Positions 1 through 12,183 of a stretch of 64,000 bases of DNA are shown piece after piece (position 1 is the stretch's first letter; every line of letters begins with the position of its first letter). A program made the position numbers and the translations under genes. This DNA is from Lycocorax pyrrhopterus obiensis (lineage: Eukaryota; Chordata; Aves; Passeriformes; Paradisaeidae), in assembly GCA_014706295.1 (NCBI GenBank), contig JACSVZ010000002.1:130209431-130273430 (forward strand). Direction: 5' to 3'. The notes below the pieces were generated by a model, which did not search any database, was not told the origin of the DNA, and was given only the letters and a program-made list of their open reading frames with translations.

Positions 1-3000
1 TTTCAGAAACTAGTGAACTAGTTTCAGAGTAATTCTGGGTAGCGCTAGGGTTACAGTAGTCACTGAATAGCTTTTTCCACTATGTCTGACATGCAGTGCT
101 AGAGAACATAGAACTTAGCATTCTCAATCAGGTTCAGAGTGTAACTTTATTTTTTTTATTTGTAAAACTTCCAAAGCATTACAAATATGTTTCTCAGATG
201 CCCACATTCAGAATACAGACCAAGTCCAAAAAAGTGACATTCCAATTCATTCCTGTTCTGCAAGAATTTTCGAAGTTACTATGCTATGAATGATGATGAT
301 TGCAAGAAGAATTAGTGTTGTTCTCATCAACCCCGCTAATGGGAAACATATTTAATTGGGAAGGATAAGTATGGGAAATGAGAATAGACAAAGCACTCCA
401 TGTGTAACAAGCCAGAACCTGGGGTCTACACGGACTCACTTTGTCCCAGCCTGAAACCATTCTAATGCTCAAAAAAAAAGTTAGCAAATTCTGATAACTT
501 TCATTTCCTGCCTACACACCTTTTTCCTCCCCACTAACTTCACAAATAGTACTTTGAGGTCACAAAATCCCTGCTTTTAAAGTCTCATGACTAGGTGACA
601 AACCTGTATCTTTCGCACTCCACATGCAAATGTTTTCCCATTGGAATGTGCCTGTAAATACTGCAATGTTCTGCTGAGCGTAGACTAAATTATGCAGATT
701 CTAAGATACATGTTTCCAACCTGTGGGGAACTTAAGCATGTAACTTCCTTGAGCATCAGCAGATATGTTTTGTCTGTTTCTCATATACATCAGTGTTGGG
801 GGGTTAGATTCCTTTTATGACTGAACTGGTTGTTCTGAGAATCTTTCTCATGGGACTCATCCATCCATGAATGCTTGTGTGAGGTATTTATTGCTTCTCC
901 AGAGAAGTGCCTCCTGCACATGTGACTTTTTGTTTTGATGAAGTTTCTGCTTTTAATTGAAAAGGAACATGAAAAGGGAATATAACGTGCGTCTCTACCT
1001 CTCACTGTTTCCCCCTGTGTTGTCTCCTTTGCATTTGAGGTGACTGAACAGGCTGAAGCTAAACTGGTGCCATTGCACAGCACCCCAGGTAAAAGGCAGT
1101 GCAGAGCTGAGTCACAGTTTGGAGGGGCACCAGAAGACACCAAGGTGCCATCTCTCTAGTGGCTGGGCTGGCACGTGAGTCCACACCCTTCCTAAGGAGG
1201 ATACCTTAGCTGCTCTCACCCTTAGTGCATTGACTCCATTCTGCAGACTGAAGAAATGTGGAACTTTTCCTGCCTTTTTCTGGAAAAGAGCTTTCCAGGG
1301 GAACACAGGACCAACAAATTCTTTTCACAGAGATTGCAACTGTGAGCTGTTCTTGCAGAGGCCAGGGAAGTAAAGGACAGACTCTTTCTGCCTGTCTCTT
1401 CCACACCCCTGGCAAAAGGCAGGCCCCCATCTGCTTGTTGGAATTTTAGTTCACAGTTTATCTACCCTGAGATCAAACTAAGCAATGCATTTGAATGAAC
1501 CAGTCCTGAAATCCATCCAGTGATCTTTGTCACAGTCCTGTTTTTTCCTTCTGAATAACGCCATCTAGCCTCATAACAGATATCTTTGGGAAATAATCTG
1601 AATTTGGGGGTTGTGCTGGCTGGCTGGGCTTCTGAGCTTCATTTTCTTTCATTCTTGACAGATTTGTGAAGGATTTTAAACAGTCATCTGTTTGAGAAAA
1701 GCTGGTTGTAAATACATTGCATCTGTGTATACAAACTTCTCTACAATAAAAGAGTGTTTCCTCAAGACTGTGGAAATAATTTTTTATAGTCTTCAAGCAC
1801 AAACATACACAAATTCCTGTCCAATCAGTCTGTCACGGTAGAATTTTCTCTGTAGAGGACTAAAAGAGAGTTTTTTCGTCCACTCACCAGTCAATTCACC
1901 AGCTTTCCCACCATACTGTATTAATGGAGAAGAGGACAGTAAATTCTACAATTTATTGCAAAATAAGACCAAAAGATAATTCAAGGTTTTAGTTCATTGT
2001 CCAAAACTGCAGGCATTTTTTCAGGTCTGGTGAAGTGTGTAACACCGAACAGGGGTAAACTGAGCTACACTGAAAGCTGGGGCTGCTTTTTCTCCACACC
2101 ATAATAGGGATAATGGGCTAATTCACATGAAATTTCTTTAGACTTTAGCTTGTCTTACTAAAGAATCAAGACTTCTTCACACACCCCATGCGTGCATAAA
2201 TGTGATTACAGTGTGTCCTGCCAGAACTCCTCTTGGATTTGGTCCCATTGGAGTTAAAGAGGGCAGGAAGGTTGCGGTATCAAAACCATGACATTCTTGC
2301 ACACAGAGTAAATAGCTGGGTAGGAGGTAACAGATAATGTAATGTAAGTTCAGTTCTGGTGATGTATTGGAGGATCCCTGTGAAAGATGAGTTCCACTGC
2401 TCCCAAAGAAAAATGAGATTCTGTGGGTCACAGGAAGAGACATGAACTCCAGCTGAAGGAGTTTTATCCTCAGATGTTGAATTCATTCTGCATTTCCATG
2501 TATAATCCTGGGGAATTTACACCACAGCTATTCTGTAACTCATTTTTAATAGTCATTTGTGGCACAGAAAGCCCATTAAAAAGCTGGCTTCTTAAGTTTC
2601 TGTGTTTTGGGAACTGCTTACTCCAAACAGTTTTTTTCCAATATTCTTTGCATTTTTTTTCCTTTCTCACAGATACTAGGAGCATCTGCTTACTCAAATG
2701 CTTTCCTGGTTTTGTATCTGAAACTCTAATATAGCAGCTTTTTATTAATGGTTTTTAGTAAATTAAGAGTGGAAATAAAATACTTTCAGGAAATGTTGGC
2801 ATGAAACATCATAAATATAAGGCCAAAACCAGCAAACAGGAATCTAAACTTCAATTGTACCAGAAATATAAGTAGATCTTTTGCTGAAATCTCTTTTGGG
2901 TTTGTTCTAAAATTTCTGTTACAAGGCCTTGCAGCCTTCGTAAATCCTACACATGCTAAGGCACAAATCCAGCTTTTCTCATATGTGCCTGATGCTTTTA

Positions 3001-6000
3001 TTCCTGATTGAACCATGCAGCTTTCCTTCATTGTACACTCATCCATGCATCGTACTGGAGAAAGCAAAGACGAATTTGTAGTGGTGACCCAACAGTGTGG
3101 CACTTGTGCTTGTATGCACACGAAGTTTTCTAAAACAATTACTAACAACCTTCAGTTTAGGTGTTAGCCCATCTTTACTTCTTTGGGAAAAGCTCTGGTT
3201 GGTAAAAACAATCCAGTCTTGATATGTTAGCAAAGGCCACATCAAATTGATACAAAGCCAGATAAAATCTTGGCAAGGAAGCAGAGGAAATGATAACTAG
3301 TCAACAAGTTCCAAACAAATTCCAAATTCTGTGCTTTCAAATTAGGGCATTCCTCATCACTATGCTGTTGGCTAAGGATACCATGAACAGTTTTAAATTT
3401 TTTTGCTAATAACAAGTCTGTGCACACGGGTGCTTGGAATGTGCAGAATGGAAGACTGGCTACTGCTAAGGGCAGAATGGAAAGAAGAACAGGAACAGAA
3501 CATGGGAGGGCAACATTCATGTATGTATTTTAAACAGCGCAGAGACAGAGTTCACTGCTGCAGTATTGGCTGGCTTATGTGCCCTTTCTCCTCTGCTATG
3601 ATGAGGAGGAAATATAATTGGTCATGTAACATGTTATATTAGCTGTTAGACAAGCTCTATTCCAGAACTCTATCACTGAAGTGGATATACCTTCATATTA
3701 CTTGTTTTAATGCAAGGACATCTACAGATTAATATTTTTAAACCAAAAGGAGTATTGGTTAAATGCCTGCCAAACTATCTAGTCAGACAGAGGACTCCAA
3801 ACTGCTCCTCTGGAGCCAAGTTATATCCTTAGAGATTTCTTCTTAGATGTTGTCTCCATAGAGGTTGTTCTCCTTAGATGCTGCTTCTCGGGAGCCAGGT
3901 TGTGTCCTTCCCATTTACCCGTCTCTATTAGCTGTAGAAACTGCAGTCAGATACCACAAAAAAGCATTTCTTGCAAAACTCACTATGGAGATGTTTCAAC
4001 ACAATCTCAGTTCCCAGCTCTGAGAAATCCAAAACAGCAGCTATATCTATCTAAAGGGAGGCTTGGCTCTGATAAATCAGGATTAGCATTCTTTCAGAGA
4101 ACGACTCTGGTATTTGTAAATGATGTCTCCACACCCATGGGTTTGACCCAGAATGGTTCTGCAATGTGGCCAGTTTTTCAGCTGAATAGCTCAGCAGGGT
4201 GTGGAATACCGATCTGTGACCTTCTGCCTGCAGCCTGTGTCTACCTCCAGCAGAAGAGGATACTCTAGCAATGGGAGTGAAAGCCTCATTGTCATCCAGC
4301 CAGCAGATACAAAGTTATTTCAAAGCAAAAAGGCAGTTCTACAACTATACCCCAGACAATGAGCTACAACAGTAGTTTATTTTAGTGAAGAACCTTAGTG
4401 AAATTTAATGCAGTAAATTGCTTTCTTTTTCTTCAGAGAAATTAACTATCCTAGCTGAAACCAGGGCACAGATTATTAAAACATTTCAGACAGGAGAGTT
4501 TTTAGGAAGTAATGAAATGTTTTTGTTTGCAGCCAGAGCTGGACTTAACTAATTAGTCAGAGTGGAGGACACAGGGTCACTTGGAAAGCTGAATAAACAG
4601 CAAGGAGATGAATCAGGCCTGCAGCAGGGCTGGCTACTTGGCTTACATGAGAAGCTTTGCTAGCCAGCAGGGACAAAAGAGCTGTGAAGCTGCTCTGAGG
4701 GAGGGAGCTGCAGCACTGCAGAGTCTGCAGGCATTTCAGAGGACTTTTGTTTGCTCTTGGAGGTCACCATGACTAGCAATAGCAGGGATGAGCCACATAC
4801 AGCTCTTCAGCCCAGAACCTGGGCTCCGTTACAATACCTATGTGCATCTTGCTAATAACTCTAACAGGCTTCTGTTTCATATAAACTTGCCCTAAGTATG
4901 CAAATACTTGTGGTTTTTGAAGGGTTGGGTTTTTTGTTAGATTCCTCTTTTTTTCATGTAATATTGAATCTGTTTCCCTCTCCAAGGCTCCCCATTTTGG
5001 GACCCTCCTATGACAGCAGAGGCAAGCATGAAATTAGAGGTCCAACATGGGTAAACTTTTAGCATCAAATCTTCTGATCCCATTCAATGCCAGGATGGGC
5101 AAAGTGTTCTTCAAAATACAGATACCATCCTAATAAGATGAAGTATGTTCTACTTTATGGATGGCAGATATTTCATCCTTCATTCTGTGCCAGAGGCAAG
5201 CACAAAACAGGTGTCCTGTCCCTTACGGAGAAAAGGTGTCTGGATATGCAAGTACTTACATGGTTTTATTTTGTGTATCACCAGTACACCAGTTTAAGAC
5301 CAACAGATAAAAAAATAAATTAGTGGGACACTCTGGGAGATTGATACTATTTATATGGATGTGGTCATTCTTGGCAGTATCAGATGCACTCACCTGGAGC
5401 AGCAAGGGCAATGAAAATAAAGGAACAAAGGCAAGAGCTGGCAATTAGTTAAAAATATTTATCTTTTGGGAATTTATGAAGTCTTCTGCCGATCAAATCA
5501 TTAGAAAAATGGGATGAGTTTTTTTCTTTCATTGCATTAGAGAAGAGGATGAAATTAGCTTTATCAGTTGGACAGAACAGCTTAAATTTCCTGCTATTGT
5601 GTGATCCTGCTGTTTTGCTTCTCATAAAAAAGCAGCAAAAGAAGTTCAAAAGGCTCTTTAAAAACCAGACCATTTGATCTACTAGTTTCAGAGGGTTTTT
5701 TCTTAAAAAAATATTGAACTTTGCTTATTTTTTAATGCAAATGTTTTCCTTTTACAAACATAGATATTTAGTCAAGGTGTCTGTGGCCATATATTCATCT
5801 AGAACTGACTGGTTTCTGTTTCAAATGTACATTTTCTTTGGGGTTTTTTATCTTGTGAATTGTCAGCAAAAAAAAGCCCAAAGCACAACATAATACATCA
5901 TTACCTTTTGGTTACTTTTTCTTGTCTGCAATTCAATTTTTCAGCCTGGATAAAAAGTCCTTAGATAGTAATTTGGACAAATAAGGTTCAAATAAAGATA

Positions 6001-8867
6001 ATGTATCATTACACTCAGACACTGTAAACATGCAGGGGCCTAGAAAAGTAGCCCACGGTGAAAAAGGGAAGCTCAGAAATACTCCTCTGTCAACTGTTGC
6101 GCTCCTATTAGCACCAAGCAACAGAACACACATGGTTCCATAATTGCTACTGTGCAGGTGTAGAGCAGCAAAATTGAAATGTGAGCTGCCTTATCTGTGG
6201 CTCTTGTGAAAAAGGCTGCACCAGCAGCACAGTCCCAGTTTAGCTGAGACCAGTCCATTTTACACGACCAGCCTGAGCATGAGCTACGAAAAGGGGTGTC
6301 TAAGAAAAGAAGGGAGGTGGATGTTTGAGGAAATACGGCTTTGTCTCAGGGATTCTGAGACCAGATAGAGTCACAAGCTGGAAAAGTTTCAAGATGTGAT
6401 CCTTGATCATATTTGTGATGTGTACATGCACCCAACATACAAAGTCTTTTCTGGCCATGAGCTAGGTCCATACTTAGCTCACATTCCTTCTGCTAGTTTG
6501 TTTTTCAGTTATAAATTCCCTCTGTGGCAATGCTTTTCTGAAATGCAGACAGATTAGAACTATTACATTTCCTTTGCCTAAAAAAAGAAAAACAGGTTGC
6601 ATGAGCATAACCTAATGTTGAGAAACTAATTCTGTATTTATCACCAGTTCATGTTTTGAAATATCTGTAATTTTTTTTTCTTCAAATTTTGTTCTGAAGT
6701 CTTTAGTATTATTTGGATCGGAATAGAAGCTGAGATGGCATTTGTACAAATCATGATGGTCTAAGCTATTTATTGCTTTTCAATTTGGTATACCTGTGCT
6801 GGGATGGAAACTGTCTCCTCCCCTTGATGTGAATGTGTTTTAAGGTTCATGTCTCCCTTGTTTGTAGTTGCTGCAGCTCTCACTTATCCTGCCTTTGCCT
6901 GTGTTGACTGTAATAAAATATTTAGAGGTAGCAAAGTCTCCAGCATTGCACAGACAAACAGAACCAAATACCTAGATAAAAGTTTTGTTAGTTTCTATTG
7001 CAAACAAGAAAAATTGAGATCTTAGTAAAAAGTAGTTTGAAATAAATAAATTAAAATGGTTGTTAGTGCAATAAAAAGTCTATGGCTTTTGCCAGTGGAG
7101 GAATTCCACTTCTTATTTATTGACATGCAAGGTTTAAAATGCTACATAAACAAGATCATAATGTTGTTGTACTATTAAATGTCTTCATTAGTCTACAGAG
7201 AAATCAAACCATAATTTCTAAATCACTTAAAATGTTTGTATCTGACAGACTTATGATTGGCAATGTAGAATGTATGTGTAATACTAGGTCATAGGGTTTA
7301 TAAACCACACTGTACTGCAATTAATCAAGCAGTTTGCAATGCATATGCAAATTTGAGTCTATCAATGGAAGCACCAGTCTTAATTGTATAATTAGAAGAG
7401 ACACCCTTTCTGGGCCCAGTGCTTACTGAAATGAAACTGTCTCCATTGAATTCCGAAGTGCCAGATCAGCAGGTGTTCGGTATCTTAAAAAGAGGAGAAC
7501 ACAAGTTCCTCCTAGTTACAGTGGGTTTTTTTGAATTCCTACAATATCTTGAGAGTAAAACTTTATCCATCTTTTCTTTCTCTGCTATTCCTCCTAAATA
7601 AAGACAAGACCTTTTTTTTTGTTTTGGTTTGTTTTGTTTAGATGTCTACTGTGGTTCAAACTACTGTCATGTAAAGCAGATATGTCACAGTTGGTCAGTA
7701 ACACTCTGACAAACCATTCCTGGCACAATTTGTCAATTACCTTATGATTTTCTGTTTTTTGCCTTATACATAGGTTACATCTTTTCTTAATTTTCCTCAG
7801 AACTGTGTGGCATCTTAGGATTACCATCCAGACTGGATAATGTCTACTGCGAAAAAAAATTGATATGTGATATCATCAGAGGCAGGACTCAATGAAGTTG
7901 TACACTGTTGATAAAATACATACTGAATTCATCTGCAGACAGCACTCACCTACTTCAGCTAGCTGAAAAATTGTCCTGGGATTCCTACTCTGCCAAGTAT
8001 ATTCACAGGCTTTACTTCTGCTGTAACTTTGAGCATGTGATCAGTAAAATTGCATTTTCAGCATTTCCCTTGGTAATTTAAGCCATGCCATGCTTAAATT
8101 CAACTCTCCTTCAAAATCCAAGACAATGTTAAATTCAACTCTCCTTTCCTTCAATATCCAAGGCAATGTTTTCTTACTCAGTTCTGGGACAAAACTGACA
8201 CACACAGAAGCAGCTCAATTTAGATCTTACAACATGTTTCAGAAAGCATGCAAATTGCTAATTCTAAATCAGTCCTTGCACAATGAAAAATATTCTAAAC
8301 ATAGTAACATCTTTGAATTTTCACTTGTCTGGATCTTAAATGAAATAACAAGGTTCTTCGTGAATCTTACGGAATGTCTCTGTTGTGCTCAAAATAAGCA
8401 TCCAAATATCATCCGAACTACAACTTTGGCAGAATTTAGGCAGTATGGCTCCTGACCTAATGGTGTTCGTACAGAACTATATAGAACAAAGACTAAAAAA
8501 AGAAAATTACACCAACATTTAGAATTTGGTGGTTCAGATGGCCAGCAACCAAAGGGTAGCCAGGCCAGTCAGGTCCCTGGGAGCTTTTGTGGCAACACTT
8601 GCAGGAGAAATATGTGCCTGATCTGTCATTGCTGTGGCTCCTGGCTTAAGATTTACTCTGATTTCCTCTTTAGCGATGATATTACTACTTTAAAAAGGAA
8701 AGAGACTGTCTTGTAGCACATATCAGCAAGAGTGTGGTACTTAAACTCATAAGTACATATTTAAAAGAAAAAGTTAATACAAAAAGTATAATTAATAAAA
8801 GTTGCCTGGCTCTGGATGTCCCAGATGAAATATGTTCTGTTACAAGGCTATTATGATAATTTGTTAA
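1..8867. other. 5' intergenic flank with no recognisable gene
   Basis: This AT-rich stretch has many stops in every frame. The open frames here are short (at most about 120 codons), lack flanking splice sites that would chain them, and resemble no protein family I recognise. I see no tRNA, rRNA or clear transposon. In vertebrates LAPTM4B lies upstream of MATN2 on the same strand, so this is probably the spacer between them, but I cannot identify LAPTM4B exons or its 3' end. A small tandem duplication at 8,094-8,168 is listed separately. Confidence 0.6.
8094..8168. repeat. Two-copy tandem duplication (35-40 bp unit)
   Basis: Copy 1 (8,094-8,128) and copy 2 (8,129-8,168) both begin TTAAATTCAACTCTCCTT and end CCAAGRCAATG. 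The second copy carries an extra TTCCT-like insertion. It is a simple local duplication with no coding meaning, although an open frame happens to run through it. Confidence 0.85.
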
Positions 8868-8965
8868 TATACATTATATATATATAATATACATTATATA
8901 TATATAATATACATTATATGTATTATTATACAGAATATATATGTACATATATATGTATATATACA
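8868..8965. repeat. AT-rich tandem array (about 25-bp units, then TA/TG microsatellite)
   Basis: A unit of the form ATACATTATATATATATAAT is repeated about three times and runs into (TATG/TATA)n up to about 8,965. Almost the whole tract is A and T with self-complementary TATA runs, so it can form cruciforms and is expected to vary in length between individuals. Confidence 0.9.
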
Positions 8966-9850
8966 AAAACTTCAGTGTTGACTAAATGTTGTATACTGGA
9001 AGCATCTTTTCTTTTGGCTATGGCACAGCTGTGATGCTGAGCCCCAGTTAGAATATAACAGAGATAACAGGAGGCACCAAAACCTGCACTGAATTTAGAT
9101 TTAAAAGAGATTACTCATGGTCTTCCAATTAAACATATGTTCAGAGGTTTTGGTGGTTTCTCAAAAAAACCATGACCTTAAAAAATACTTGGCTCCAGAA
9201 AGTCTGGCCCTGCAACACCTAGGTTTGTGGCAATCACCCCAGTAACTTGGTGCTTCATGAACTTCATAAGGAAATGTAAATGTTATTCCATTTGTTGCCA
9301 ATGCTGTTCTAACATCCAGAAAACAAGGAGTCTGGTTCTTGCTGCCAGGGCTGTGCAGAGGACCTCGGGAGCCAAGGAGAGTTGGCAGGTCTGTCCAGCT
9401 CTCCGTGAGACCTTGTGCTGGTCACCCTGTGCTCACTCTCAGGCACGCTTCCAGGACAGATGCTCCAAGCCTCTGTGCAAACAGCAAGTTAGCAGCAGCC
9501 AAGCCACACCTGCACCTCAGACTGTCCTGCGAAAGACACGAGGAGCCACTTCTGCGTTTCGTGAGGAGTAGATTTCTTCTGGTTTGTGCTGGGTGTGACG
9601 TAAGAGCACACAGGGGAACTCAGGCAGCCAAACAGCTGCAGGGAGCTTGTGCACGAGCTGAGCACCAGCCTGCTCAGCCTTGTTCACACTGGTGTCTTTC
9701 TCCATACCAGATCCCCCTGGGACCAAGGCAGGAGGTGAATGCCAAGCTCCACAGGTTGGTGAAAATGTGGTCTGCAACACAGAACTGCAGGCACCAAGGG
9801 AGCAGTAAAACCAAGCAAGTTGAAGGCTGGGCAACCATTGAATATGCTGT
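8966..9850. other. Intergenic; includes an unexplained GC-richer block
   Basis: From about 9,340 to 9,830 the composition shifts to noticeably GC-richer DNA between AT-rich flanks. Overlapping open frames run on + (9,339-9,899, 186 codons) and - (9,517-9,939, 140 codons). Both continue into the LTR that starts near 9,851, and neither resembles a known protein. The block may be part of an unrecognised repeat or of the adjoining retroviral insertion; I cannot assign it. Confidence 0.4.
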
Positions 9851-10516
9851 TGTGATAAATAGATGCTATAATATTGGCTTTCTGCAAATGTTAAAATAAG
9901 TGATGTTAAAAGTAGCCTTTTAAACAGTAGTTTTGTCACAAATAGATGCTATATGTAAAATAGCTTTATTACAAAACAGATACTATATAAGGTAGTTTTG
10001 TTGTGAAGATGTGGTTTTTTAATACTTTTTCATTCAACTAAAAACTTAGAAATAGCTATGCTTGTGAACTATTTGGGCTTCTGCTACCAACTATCAGCAA
10101 CAGATAAGATATCCCCACAGCGATCTCCGGGAACTACCAAGCCGGGTGAACTGAGCTGGGAGAACTGCATTCCATTTTGAACTTTTCCTGAAAACGGTTT
10201 GAATATGCGACGCCAGAAGGCTTATCCCCACAGCGATCTGCTGATTCCAGGAACTACCGACGGGAAAACTGCATTCCATTTTGAACTGTTCCTGGAAAGG
10301 GTTTTAAATATGTATAATTGTTATGAATATGTATAATTGTTTATGAATATGGAATACTCCAGGTGTATGTAAAGGGTGTCTCCAAGATACCAGGTGTGCT
10401 CTTGGCAGAGTGCCAAAGCACCCAGCGCTGTGACTTTTTGCTTTATTATCTTTGTCCCTTATTGTCCTTTATTAAACTTTTCAATCCTAACAAGAGAGTG
10501 AACCTCGTTTTTCACA
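9851..10516 (+). mobile_element. Solo LTR of an endogenous retrovirus (LTR A)
   Basis: The element begins TGTGATAAATAG and ends TTTTTCACA, giving TG...CA termini over about 666 bp. It is flanked by CTGT on both sides (9,847-9,850 and 10,517-10,520), compatible with a 4-bp target-site duplication, although four bases can match by chance. Polyadenylation-like ATTAAA occurs near 10,472, as expected of an R region. The start carries three degenerate copies of an AnnAGATRCTATAt-type repeat (near 9,858, 9,940 and 9,976). A tandem duplication lies in the middle (separate entry). No gag, pol or env reading frame accompanies it. The boundaries are less certain than the LTR identity, and the family is unassigned. 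Confidence 0.65.
10110..10312 (+). repeat. Internal duplication within LTR A
   Basis: Copy 1 (10,110-10,207) and copy 2 (10,223-10,312) share TATCCCCACAGCGATCT at the start, GGAACTACC in the middle, and CTGCATTCCATTTTGAAC followed by TTCCTG and AATATG at the end. They differ by a small indel around the GAACTGAGCTGG segment. Such repeats are typical of U3 enhancer regions. Confidence 0.85.
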
Positions 10517-10668
10517 CTGTGTAGGCATAAATTTTGGAATTAAAATACAAGATCTTTTTTGAGCCTTCAATATACCAAAAGATAAAGAATTACCCCAAAC
10601 TGGTTAATTTCTACATTAATTTCTGGATTGCCTTACAACAGCAGTCCTTTATTAGTTAAAAAATTACA

Positions 10669-11200
10669 TGTGGACGGCTGTGAGCCCTCGGCGCAGGAGC
10701 CCTCTGCACTCCCTTGAAGAGAGGCCTGAGGCCCAAAGAATCTCCCCAGAGATAAACAACCTTCCTCCGGTCATGGTGACAAAAAGAGCCACTCCTAGAA
10801 TGCCTTGCTTCTTTATGATAATAGCTTGTATCCCGTTGGCTAATTGGTTTCTACCCCACCCCTGCCTTCTCCATATAACCTCTGCCCCAACTCCTGATGG
10901 CAGGGAGTTTTTGTCTGTGGCCTTCCCTTCAGAGGGGCTGCTGGACAATTAAGGCTACCTCTGTGGAACTGCCATACGAGGCTCCTGTCTCTCTGTCCCC
11001 GAGTTTTGCCTGGATGATTTCACAAAGAGCTGAATTGCAAGAGCTGAAATCACTTGTAGCAGAGAAGTTGCTACGCTTGCTGAAATCACCTGTCGCCCAG
11101 GGAAGTTGCTAAAGCCTCTGGACAAGCCTTTCTCTGGTGGGATGCTTTCTCTAGGAAGGTTGCAACACACCGGGTTGTCCACCACCGGACTCAAGGCAAT
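10669..11200 (+). mobile_element. Probable solo LTR (LTR B), different family
   Basis: A roughly 532-bp GC-richer block starts TGTGGACGGCTG and is flanked by AATTACA on both sides (10,662-10,668 and 11,201-11,207), suggesting a target-site duplication. A promoter-like layout is visible on the + strand: GGCTAATTGG near 10,836 and CCATATAACC near 10,871. A two-copy repeat lies near the 3' part (11,043-11,072 and 11,079-11,110, GCTGAAATCAC...GAAGTTGCT). The 3' terminus reads GGCAAT rather than the usual CA, so the end may be mutated or misplaced. The small open frames on both strands are incidental. Confidence 0.5.
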
Positions 11201-11560
11201 AATTACAAAGGAGAAAAAAATCCCTTACAAAATGTTATCAAATATGAAGGATGGAGATGTAGATAAACCAGCCTGTTTCTAGTCTGATTTTTCTATCTGC
11301 AGGTTTCTATCATTAAGTGCTATTACATTTCTGTTGGCTGCATTGAAGACATCTTTTATTGAAGTTTTGTCCCTTATATACTTGTATGGTGTCCTTAAGT
11401 CACCTCCTAAATGTGAGTTGTTAAAGGCATTGCATTTCCTGAGTTTTTCACTTGATGGCATATTTACCAGTTCTCTAATGGTTCTTTCAGTTCTTTGCTA
11501 TCCCACTGCAAGGTTTTTTAAACATTCTGCTTGAATTATTCAGAGCTTTAAGGTGTAGCC

Positions 11561-12183
11561 TGTTGGAGAAGATGAAACAGGAAAGACTTATAAATATGAT
11601 TGCCTGGCAAAAGATGCTGAGAATATGGAAACTATAAGCGAGATTGAAATGAAAGCAAGCTTTGAGATACCAAGCCTTAGTTATTGAACAACTGGAAAAC
11701 AATGGTATGGCCAGCTGAAGGTAATCCCCTTTTGATTGAACAATACCCTCTGCTTGCAGACAGGTCCAAGGGTCAGAGCAGACCCTGCTAGCTTGGCAGA
11801 AGGGGTCCAAAGAGTAGTTTTTAGGGTTTAAAATGTAACGCAGTATGGTAATGTAATGATTCTTATAGGCTGTATGTAAATGCTATAGGATTTGTGGCTT
11901 GTACTAGATTGGTTAATGAAAATTAGAATATTCAGCACAGAAGATGATTTATTGTATTGTAAATGAGAACCACTCACTTCTACTGCTTCTTCTTCTACTG
12001 CTTCTCTTGCTCTCTCTCTCTCTTGCTTCTCTTGCTCTCTTTTGCTTTTCTGGCCTGCTTCAAGCTGCGGCTGGCAGCTCCAAGCAAGGCCGCTGCGTCC
12101 ACGTCCTTCGCAATAAACCACATGCTCTAAGACCTGACTTCAGAGATCTCTCGTCACTATCCGCCTGCACAGGAGATCTTACA
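11561..12183 (+). mobile_element. Solo LTR with perfect 6-bp target-site duplication (LTR C)
   Basis: The 623-bp element has termini TGTTGGAGAAG...GATCTTACA and is flanked by an exact GTAGCC on each side (11,555-11,560 and 12,184-12,189). TG...CA ends with a 6-bp duplication fit a class II (beta-like/ERVK) insertion, reduced to a solo LTR because no internal region or second LTR follows. It contains a CT-rich microsatellite (about 11,977-12,050) and AATAAA (near 12,111) in an R-like position before the terminal GAGATCTCTCG segment. The termini and the duplication are seen directly; the class follows from established TSD sizes. Open frames through it (for example 11,944-12,318) are not genes. 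Confidence 0.85.

Noticed and set aside
3900..4268. 122-codon open frame in the 5' flank
   Set aside because: No domain, no splice chain to neighbours and no promoter-like context. Considered as a possible LAPTM4B exon, but it does not resemble that protein.
8868..8965. CRISPR-like regular repeats
   Set aside because: It is a simple AT tandem array in a vertebrate genome with no distinct spacers.
9339..9899. 186-codon open frame upstream of and into LTR A
   Set aside because: It runs across the apparent LTR boundary, has no known domain, and is overlapped by a 140-codon frame on the other strand.
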